Made by a program: the position numbers and the translations under genes. The notes beneath the pieces are model-generated. The model was not told where the DNA came from. It worked only from the letters and a program-made list of their open reading frames with translations, and ran no database searches. This document shows, in pieces, positions 56,216-64,000 of a stretch of DNA of 64,000 bases; the first letter of the stretch is position 1, and every line of letters starts with the position of its first letter. The DNA comes from Plantago major (taxonomy: Eukaryota; Streptophyta; Magnoliopsida; Lamiales; Plantaginaceae): the NCBI GenBank assembly GCA_026545765.1, contig CM048840.1, forward strand, positions 26,974,765-27,038,764, read 5' to 3'.

Positions 56216-58540
56216 TTGAAGAAGTAAATTTATTGATAAACCAGGAAATGAACACTAGAAGTGTTTCTATTACAACTTGGGCCATACACATCGAAGCACA
56301 AAAAATACACCAGAACAACTCCAAACCAAAACTCTGTCTTGAACCAAAAGAAAACCAAGCACAACTAACATCAAAACATCTAACTTCTACAAATAATTCG
56401 GACGAAAATCTGACCACCCCATCGTCTAGTATGTCTCAAAACCGAAATTTCGAGCCGAGATTGAGAGGTTGCAATCAAAACCAAAAGGGTGGAATACCGA
56501 TCAAGATAGAAAGAAAGAAAAGATCGGTGATGAACCCTTAAGGCGTCCGAAAAATAATAAAAGAAGATGCCCAATGTTACCTGGCTAAGAATCTCCAGTA
56601 GAAAAAACCAAAGAGCCCCAAAACATCAAAGATAACCAATAAAGATGAGCCAGCGAAAGTCACTTGGCGCCCAGCTTCAAAGACCCAAGATGCGCCAAAT
56701 GTCCCAGTGGAAAGCAATTCGGCACAATTTAATCCCAATTCAAGACCTTTCTCGGGCATAATTCCCAATCCACAAAAGAGTATCCAGGTAACAAGAGATT
56801 TATATTTTTTAGCCAAGTATATACATTAAATTTGAGTAGCTCGAAAATCTCTAAGTAGCTGTAATCTTCACCTTTGAACAATTTCCCATTTCTAGCCCTC
56901 CATAGAAGCCAAAGCGTGCCATGCCAAACCATTAACCAACCAACTCTCACTTTCGAGGGAACCAAATTTGCAAAAAAGGAGAGGTTATCCTTGAAGTCCC
57001 AATCGCAGTCCATCCAAACTCTGATCTTTTGCCATAATAACCCCGCAAACCGGCACTTGACAAACAAATGTAGTTCTGTCTCTTCTTCCTCTTCGTCACA
57101 TAGTTTGCAAAAAGATGGCACTTCTTGGTGAACAAGATTCCTTCTCTTTAAATTAGGTAGAACCGGAATTCTCCCGTATATCGTCTTCCACACAAAAGTA
57201 CAGATTTTCAGCGGGATCTCTTTAATCCAAACTAGCTTCAACCAATCAGTTTTTACACTAGGAGATATATAAGCCATCATCACCAGTTTCTTATAACCTT
57301 CCTTCGCCGAGTAGGCACCATGTGACCCCGCCTTCCAGAACCACTTATCTACGGCAGAATTCAGCGGGCAACTATTTCGCACGATCATCTCAAGCTCAAC
57401 AACCTGCTCCTCCTCCCAAGAAAACAATGATCTCCTCCAAAGCCAGCAACCTGTGACACTCAAACCTGTACACATTAATCTTTCCCCAACAACACACTCT
57501 TTGACAGACTAAACTATACAAACGAGGAAACCTCTCTCTTAGACTCAACCCCTTCCCCGACCCAAGAATCCTCCCAAAATTTGGTCAACTTCTCATCTCC
57601 AACTACCTTCATGAGCTCTCCCCAAAACCACTTTCCATCACCTATCAATCTAATCAAGTCACCCCACCTAGAGGACCAACATTTTCTCCTACAAAGACCA
57701 CCCTTTCTAAATCGGACCACCTCCTCACAGAAATCACCATATTTCGACCTTAAAACTTCACTCCATAAACCACTAGACCCATCAATCAATCTCCAAGCCC
57801 ATTTGCCTAGAAGAGTTTCATTAAACACCTTCAAATCTTTTACACCCAACCCACCCGACTCTTTCGCTCTACACACTACCTCCCACTTGATCCACGCAAT
57901 TTTTTTTCTTTCCCCACGGATCCCCCCAAAAAAAAGAAAATTACGAAGTAATTTTTTAAGAAGGTTAAGGATAAAAGCAGAGGCTTTGAAAAACGATAAG
58001 AAATAGATCGGAAGGGACGTGAGCACCAAGTTTATCAAAACAATCCTTCCTCCAAAAGAAAGATATCCATTCTCCCAATTCTTCAACCTGTTCTCCACTC
58101 TTGAGACCACACTTTGCCAAAAAAAATTATCACTAGGTTTCGCTCCAACCGGAATGCCTAAGAACATGAAAGGGATCATTCCCACTCCACAATTCAAATT
58201 CTTAGCCCACCCCTCCAACACTGCTGGATCAACACCAATCCTCATTAAATTGCTCTTCCGGAAGTTAATTTTTAATCCCGAGTACCACTCGAAACTTCTC
58301 AAAATGCTTTCATGACCCTGATGTTATCAATTGAAGCCTCCAAAGAAAATAGTATCATCAGCATAAAGTATATGAGAGATAGCAACCTTTTCCGAACCAA
58401 CTTTCAGTGGATAGAAAATACCCGAATTACACACCTTCGACATCATCCGACTAAGGCCTTCCACCACAATCAAATAGAGAAAAGGAGAGAGAGGATCCCC
58501 TATCGAAGACCTCTTTCCAACTTAAACAATGGGCAATAAT
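56216..58540 (-). mobile_element. LINE (L1-type), 5'-truncated, broken ORF2
   Basis: The minus strand encodes the later part of a plant L1 ORF2. Near 58400-58330 is HILYADDTIFFGG with the YADD polymerase motif. It is followed by YSGLKINFRKSNLMRIGV, GIPVGAKPSDNFFWQSVV and WRLIDGSSGLWSEVLRSKYG (about 58302-57514), then the zf-RVT region WIKEIPLKICTFVWKTIYGR with CKLCDEEEEETELHLFVKC (about 57475-56729). Several stops and frame shifts separate these parts (for example after GGFN and between 57514 and 57475). The endonuclease and most of the polymerase are missing at the 5' end. The 3' UTR runs to about 56216 and includes TATCAATAAATTTAC, a likely poly(A) signal. Target duplications were not found. 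Confidence 0.85.
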
Positions 58541-58845
58541 TAATTAACTGAAAATAATTTAAGGAAATCCGAAAATCAATTAAATAGTCCAAAACCATCT
58601 ACTGGTGGTAAACCATACAGAGTGACAATTTGGACCTATATAATTGTTGAGAGATCTTTGAATCTATATATAATTGTTCAACTAAAAGGGACTAATCTGT
58701 AAAGAGGTAGATATGAAATTTTTCCTAAAAATCAAGTTTATTCTCTTGTTTTCTTCCACTAAAATTCATCGCATGGATTATAAATTAAGAATGGATGAGT
58801 AGTTCTCAGGGGCGAATCTATGCCCAAGTATGGTAGGGAGCATAA

Positions 58846-59170
58846 GCTTATTAGCTCGATGAGCTTATTTTCGTAATAAGCTTGTTACGTGAACGTCTAG
58901 CTTGTAGCCATGATAAGCTTGTTCAAGAAGCTTATGAAAAAAATAAGCTAGCTGATTGTTTTTACATACCATATTTAGTAAATCAGCTGATAGCTGATAA
59001 GCTAGTTGGTTTTTATAAATTTGTTTAGTAAATCAATTAATTTATTAGCTAATTGATTTACTAAATATAAAAATCAACTAGATTATCATCGACCAGCTAG
59101 CTTACTACCAGCTAGCCTATGAGCTATAAGTTACTAGCTAGCTTATCAGCTAGTTTTGCTAAACAGAGGT
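58846..59170. mobile_element. Tourist-like MITE related to 4741-6326
   Basis: Follows TAA at 58843-58845; its interior has many GCTAGCTTATCAGCTAG-type repeats and the right end GCTAAACAGAGG matches the CTCTGTTTAGC end of the 5544 copy. About 325 bp. Confidence 0.55.
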
Positions 59171-59263
59171 TCAATTGGAAAAAAAATATAGTAGTGTATT
59201 TTTAGAATATTATTACATTTTGCACAACCCTTTCTCAATTTTAAAATACATATATATGATACT

Positions 59264-59421
59264 TACTCTGTTCTAAAGAAATCTTTCCATTTTACTATTC
59301 TGCGATCAACTGTCTTCGACTATAACCGCAAATGATTTTATTAAATTATTTATTATTATAGTTTAAGAGTAATTTGCGCTCAAAGTTAAAATGGAAAGAT
59401 TTCTTTGGAACGGAGGGAGTA
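59264..59421. mobile_element. Stowaway-like MITE, short
   Basis: 'tactctgttctaaagaaatctttcc' against 'ggaaagatttctttggaacggagggagta'. 158 bp hairpin. Confidence 0.75.
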
Positions 59422-59544
59422 TAAGATTGATAAAATTACAATTTTTTTTGTATTTGCATTATACTTCGTATATATAATCTTACTAATGATAGAAAGAAAT
59501 TTATCTCTTTTAGTAAAGAAATTTTTCAAAATTTATACGCCTAA

Positions 59545-60546
59545 GGCTCTGTTCTTTTCAACTGAAATTTACCGAATCGAATCGAATCAATGGAATCAAT
59601 CGAATCGAATCGAATCGAATGAATGGAATCGAATCGAATCGAATCGAATCAAATCAAACTAATCGAATCGAATCAAATGAAGAAATTATTGTGTAATAAT
59701 AATAACAATTATATGATGGTATATATAATCACAATTAAAAAAATATATTATTTTTGTCATCTTTCTCACATTCTTCCTACTCTTTTTTCTGTCATTTTAC
59801 ATTTTTATTTATTATTGTATAACAAACTTTAAAACCAACCGCGTGGAAGGTACTTTATACGATGCCTCAAATGGAAGACACATATCAAATATACGTGATT
59901 GTTGCTATCTTCACTCTGCATAATTTTATGCATGTGTAAACTTGAAATACCGGTTTGCAACATGATATCAATGTCCAGTGGAGTGGATAATGATTTATTG
60001 AACCGACAAGGAAAGAAACGCGAAGTGGTGCAAGGAGATGACATTGAGAATTTGGCGCCTATTCCGTGCAATATAGAGCAGGAAGATAATATAGGCAGGA
60101 AGATAATATAGAGGAATAAATGCCATTTTTCAATATTTGTGATATATAATATTATTTTTATAAAGTTTGGTCCGATTTTTGGTTTGATTTAACTTGTTTT
60201 GGAGTTTTTGAACATGTAGATTTTTTGTTAGTTCAAATTGTAACTATACTCTTTATTTCATTGATCTACTAAAAGTCGTATTAAAAAGAAAGAAAGAAAA
60301 AAAGTTGAAAATAACTCAATTGGATAAATTTTCTTATTTTCCTCGTACAAAAGATCGGGTGTGTAAATAAATGATAAAATAATATTAATAATAATAATAA
60401 TAATATGAATTTAATGAATCGAATCAACCGAACTGAATCAAGAAATGAATCGAATCGAATCGAATCGAATGGAACTAAATCGAATCGAATCGAATGGAAT
60501 CAACTAAATCGAATCGAATGAGTTTTAGGTTGAAATAATAAATGCC
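59545..60546. mobile_element. Degenerate Tourist/PIF-type element with AATCG pentamer arrays
   Basis: 1,002 bp between two TAA copies (59542-59544 and 60547-59549 +1 kb, that is 60547-60549). Left end GGCTCTGTTCTTTTCAACTG; right end complemented starts GGCATTTATTATTTCAACC. Both sub-ends are filled with GAATC/AATCG pentamer runs (59575-59680 and 60415-60525), inverted relative to family members. The middle (about 59860-59935) contains a phrase, VAIFTLHNFM, like the LHNFI block near the end of Harbinger transposases, then a short acidic tail. So it is probably a shrunken PIF-type element rather than a simple MITE. Confidence 0.6.
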
Positions 60547-60584
60547 TAATCAGTTCACAATTCTAGCTCTGCTAGTTCTGAACT

Positions 60585-61206
60585 TCATTTACTGTCATCA
60601 TCAACATGTAGCGAAGCAAGGAACCGCCTGATGGATTTATTGTATACGCAGGGTCTCTCTAGGTGAACCAAATGGCCTGCTTTCTTTATCCCTTGTAACG
60701 TAACGTTGCTACCAAGTTGCCTGCATTACTCCAAAATAGTTATGATTTGCTTTCAGAGATTTTCTATAGCTAAAACAGTTGTTTTGTTTGTCATAACAAG
60801 TCGAAAATGAGCTGTTTTACGATAGTGTTCGGCTTGGCAGAAAGAATTGAAAAGGCACCAGAAAGTAATCTCACTCTTTCAAGTTCTGTGCAAGTTCCAG
60901 CTTGAAAATCTGATCGTCCTCGCCCCATAGAAGATGGATTCTCTGTAGTTATTAATGTGTGTTTTACAATTTCTCTTGGCCATTGCTCGGAAGCTTAATT
61001 ATTTATCTATAGCCGCTTTTCAGAATTTACCTGAGAAAATCTTGGGATGTCAGCTTCTTCGTCGTTAACCACTAGGCCTTCAAGCAGTTCAGCCCTTTCC
61101 TTTCTGTTGTTGAACATCACCTGATTATAATAACTCAACAGTTCCCAATTTGGGATCACGTAAGAAAAAGTTTTAGGAAACGAAGAACATGGAAAAGATG
61201 CACTGT

Positions 61207-61289
<83 letters not shown>

Positions 61290-62268
61290 CCCTCAAGAAT
61301 GAAGAACAGTGCTAAACTGACCTCCAGGATGTTCTTATAAATGCAGTTGGGGAGCGGAAGCTTCTTGTAAGCCGCTACCCTGACAAGAGTCTTAACACCA
61401 TCAACAGAATTTGGAAGCAAGAGATCGGAAAGTGAGGAAGCACCAAGCTCCTCCACCGAAGAACTGTTAACTGAATCCATCATGGTTGGGACAGCTCCGG
61501 TAATCACCAGGGCTTCCACCAGTTCAGGATAAAGCTCGGCCATTTTGAATGCTACTATGCCACCATAGCTAAACCCCACTACCGTACACCTATGGATTTC
61601 TAGCTTCTTTAAACCCTTAACAAGATAGTCTGCTTGAAGCTTAGGCGACCTGTCTGGATCATTCGTGATTGACTCGCCAAAGAACAAGAGGTCCGGTACA
61701 TAGACGGAGTAGTTTTTCATGAGTGAACAAACCTGAAAAAGGAAACCAAAAATCATTTCAGAAAAGGTAGTCTAGTTCTGATATTCAATAGACTTACCAC
61801 TACCAGTACATTATATAGTTACTTGTGTGATTGACGACCTCACTGTTAGAGAATTAATATAAACGAATTACCAGTAAATGTTCACTGTAGCTAATGCTGA
61901 TAATCACTAGACTAGACCTGCCTAGCATTCAACATTGTATGCATTCTTACACTATCTCTGCCGGTCTGATTCACTCAACCAGGTACGCATTCCTGATTCA
62001 CAACAACTGGTTATATCCGACATACCTGAAATTGCCAGTTAAACATGCCGTCATCAGCACCATAGCCATGTAGGAGCACCACAACTGGTTTGGAATCATT
62101 GGCAGGATTGTATTTCCTGGAACCAGTTTTTGGTTTCTTGATGGTATGACTAGGGACCCAAATGTTGATGATGGTGCCTGGTTCGATTTCAATCTTCTGC
62201 GGGACAATGCCCGCCAGTTTTATTAGGCTCCGTGATATGGCCTTCTCAGCTGCAACAATGTTCACCAT
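60585..62268 (-). CDS. Alpha/beta-hydrolase fold protein, 315 aa, five exons
   Basis: Exons (minus): 62268-62026, 61732-61322, 61120-61031, 60942-60875 and 60720-60585; all GT-AG, total 316 codons without a break. The true ATG (62268) begins MVNIVAAEKAISRSLIKLAG. The oxyanion-side motif is LLHGYGADDG (about residues 66-75), the nucleophile elbow GFSYGG carries Ser, the acid is in WGEDDQ, and the His is in AGHLVHLE; all are intact. Plant proteins of this plan are a small family of soluble esterases or lipases of mostly unknown substrate, and no signal peptide is visible. Intron 2 holds a CA/TA microsatellite. A broken copy of the last exon lies at 45239-45370, so this locus has been partly duplicated towards the cyclase. 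Confidence 0.9.
61203..61289. repeat. CA/TA microsatellite in hydrolase intron
   Basis: (CA)n of about 8 units followed by about 33 TA units with rare CA interruptions, within intron 2 (61121-61321). Confidence 0.9.
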
Positions 62269-62494
62269 CTTCACTTATCTGAATTCACAGTCTGTATATA
62301 TAAAGAAACTACAAATAAAAGCACCAAAAGAAAAACAAACAAAAAGACTAGGATAAATGCAGTTTATGATTGGTTCTTGTTATCCGGAAGGAAACATTAT
62401 CTTTATAAAGTGCACCTAACCATTAATACATTCTGGTCGAACCAGAAATATGAGTTACCCAAGTCTTCCAACTTGCAGTACTGTTGTTATTTGA

Positions 62495-62600
62495 GCCGAG
62501 CTATTTAACTCGACTTCAATTGTACTCGATCCCAAGCTCAATTCTGAACTGAGTGAACTCTGTTAATAAGCTCGACTTGTTTGGATCGAACGAGTCCGGG
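62495..62600. repeat. Fragment of the CGAGC-rich MITE family
   Basis: TGAGCCGAGC, AAGCTCGACTTG and CGAACGAGTCC match the vocabulary of 20740-21115. It lies in the upstream region of the hydrolase gene. Confidence 0.4.
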
Positions 62601-62772
62601 ATAAAAAGATGAAAAAGAAAAGGAAAAACCCGAAAATGCAATACTAAATCAAATCTTAACAGAGTTTGTATGTAGTGAGATTTAACAAATTTTGGAATGA
62701 GCCGCTTACATCTAAATATAATCTTTTTTTAACTATAATAGGGCTTACTGAGTATTAAACGAGTAAAGTAAT

Positions 62773-64000
62773 GTGGAAGGTGTAGCTCAATCCATGACTG
62801 TTATGAGATCAATGGTTCAGATCATTCCTGGAGATTCAACGGTGGAGATTAAAAGAACAGTTAGTTTGTTATAACAATCCAACAGTTGTGCTCTGTTTCT
62901 GTTACTTGGCGCGCGCGAGTTCCAGCATCAAATTCATCATCAGTCTTCCAGCTTTGCATAAATTGTTGTGACGGTTTAACAGTTGACATCATCACCAAGC
63001 TTTGCCATCATTCAATTTATTCTGATTCTGAGAGATTCTCTCTTGTGAAGGGATTAGAGCTCATACCAGTTAGAGTTGACAAATCTTCTCGATTTGAGTT
63101 GATTTCGTTGTATGATTCTTGTATACTGTTTGTGAGTGATTAATAAAGGCTTCCATTGTTCCTCCGTGCAGTAGGATCGATTTATTGATCCGAAGCACGT
63201 TATATTGTTGTTGATCGTTGTTTACTGTTCTTCGTTTTGGTTTATCGTTTTCGATCGATTCTGTTTGCCGATTTACTTCAATTATTCAACAATTGGCGCC
63301 GTCTGTGGGAAGCGATGGCATCAACAAGGTTCGATCTGGATCGATTAACGGAGAAAATTGATTTCAAGCTATGGAAGGCAAGGATGAAGGCTCTTCTTGC
63401 TCAGCAAGGTGTTTCTGCAGCTATTCAAGGCGATGATGCAGGTTTTGAGAAGTATTTCGATTCAAAGGAGAAGGCAAAAATCATGGAAAAGGCGCACAGT
63501 ACTTTGATTTTTGTCCCTTGGAGATCAGGCATTACGTGATGTATCAGATCAGACTACAGCTCAAGGCGTTTGGGATGAGCTTGAAAAGATCTACAATGTC
63601 AAGACTCCTGCAAATAAGATAATGTTGAAACAACGGTTATTTGCTTTCAGAATCACATCTGAGAAAAGTGTTACTAATCAGATTGATGATTTTAAGAAGC
63701 TGATCACAGATTTGGCAGAAGTAGAGGTTAAAATCTCTGATGAAGATCAGACACTTATGTTGGTTAATTCTCTGCCAAGACATTATGAGCACTTCATTGA
63801 TGCTTTGACAATGGGAAGAACGACCTCTCTCACTTTTCAAGAGATAGAGAAATCACTCAAGCTGAAAGAAACAAGGAAGTCAGGAGTAGCTAAATAAGAG
63901 CTAATGGCTGAGAGTTTGAGCATGAAAGGAAATTTTAATAGAAAGAAACAGTTTAAAGAGAAGGGAAAATTTCAATCTCACAAACAAGCTAGTGGCTCTG
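62773..64000 (+). mobile_element. Copia-type LTR retrotransposon, 5' end; runs off the window
   Basis: The 5' LTR ends TTCAACA at about 63290, followed at once by the PBS-like TTGGCGCCGTCTGTGGGAA. The LTR start is uncertain, perhaps 62773. A gag-like region begins at ATG 63315 (MASTRFDLDRLTEKIDFKLW) and continues to the window end with Copia-type blocks such as GVWDELEKIYNVKTPANK and LVNSLPRHYEHFIDAL. Protease, integrase and polymerase lie beyond the window. The gag part shows at least one break, so this copy looks defective. Treated as a fossil; the second LTR is not seen, so age is unknown. Confidence 0.8.

Noticed and set aside
57581-58315. Plus-strand open frames of 98-141 codons opposite the LINE
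   Set aside because: They are antisense shadows of the minus-strand reverse-transcriptase region, Pro/Ser/His-rich without domains.
61133-61321. Extension of hydrolase exon 2 into an IYIYIY-rich peptide
   Set aside because: This is translation of the CA/TA microsatellite; a consensus donor lies at the exon end (61322) and the next exon keeps frame.
1-64000. tRNA or rRNA genes
   Set aside because: None was recognised by eye on either strand; a covariance-model scan was not possible, so short RNA genes may be missed.

Overview
This is nuclear DNA of a flowering plant, almost certainly a eudicot. It is AT-rich, its genes are split by GT-AG introns, and it is full of plant-type transposons: Stowaway, Tourist, Mutator and hAT MITEs, a PIF/Harbinger element, a Helitron scrap, LTR elements and an L1-type LINE. 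The species cannot be read from the window. All exon models were built by hand from splice signals, reading-frame continuity and remembered family sequences; no alignment was run.

Layout. 1-24 kb is transposon country: one end of a Ty3/gypsy element on the minus strand (1-1772), a decayed Helitron helicase split by a hAT-like insert (1857-3789), two tandem 0.8-kb Tourist-like elements (4741-6326), and a 7.4-kb PIF/Harbinger element (10534-17961) sitting in a probable solo LTR. The PIF element carries four genes: a broken DDE transposase, a broken Myb/SANT protein, a second SANT-like protein with an open frame, and a GRF zinc-finger/membrane protein. 24.2-25.9 kb holds an intact zinc-finger homeodomain (ZHD) transcription factor gene. 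26-32 kb is MITE-rich, with a duplicated Mutator-type MITE, one copy split by a solo LTR with a perfect 5-bp target duplication.

32.3-37 kb holds two neighbouring genes on the minus strand for secreted LEA-type proteins: a 464-aa LEA_4 protein and an unusual 499-aa protein made of about 19 near-identical 22-residue repeats. 37.8-45 kb is an 18-exon ERD6-like sugar transporter gene (487 aa) with a short LTR element in intron 16. 45.8-49.7 kb, minus strand, is an 18-exon oxidosqualene cyclase gene with the active-site signature of plant lanosterol synthase but one missing base in exon 15. 52.3-54.5 kb, plus strand, is a CYP716-like P450 gene. 60.6-62.3 kb, minus strand, is a five-exon alpha/beta-hydrolase gene, and a relic of its last exon lies at about 45.3 kb beside the cyclase. 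The window ends in a Copia-type LTR element.

How the genes may work together. The cyclase makes a sterol or triterpene skeleton from 2,3-oxidosqualene. CYP716 enzymes oxidise such skeletons. The two genes are divergent with 2.6 kb between their start codons, so this is a candidate small triterpene gene cluster. The hydrolase and the transporter are neighbours of unknown relevance. The cyclase frameshift and the odd P450 I-helix raise the question whether the pair is decaying or changed in function.
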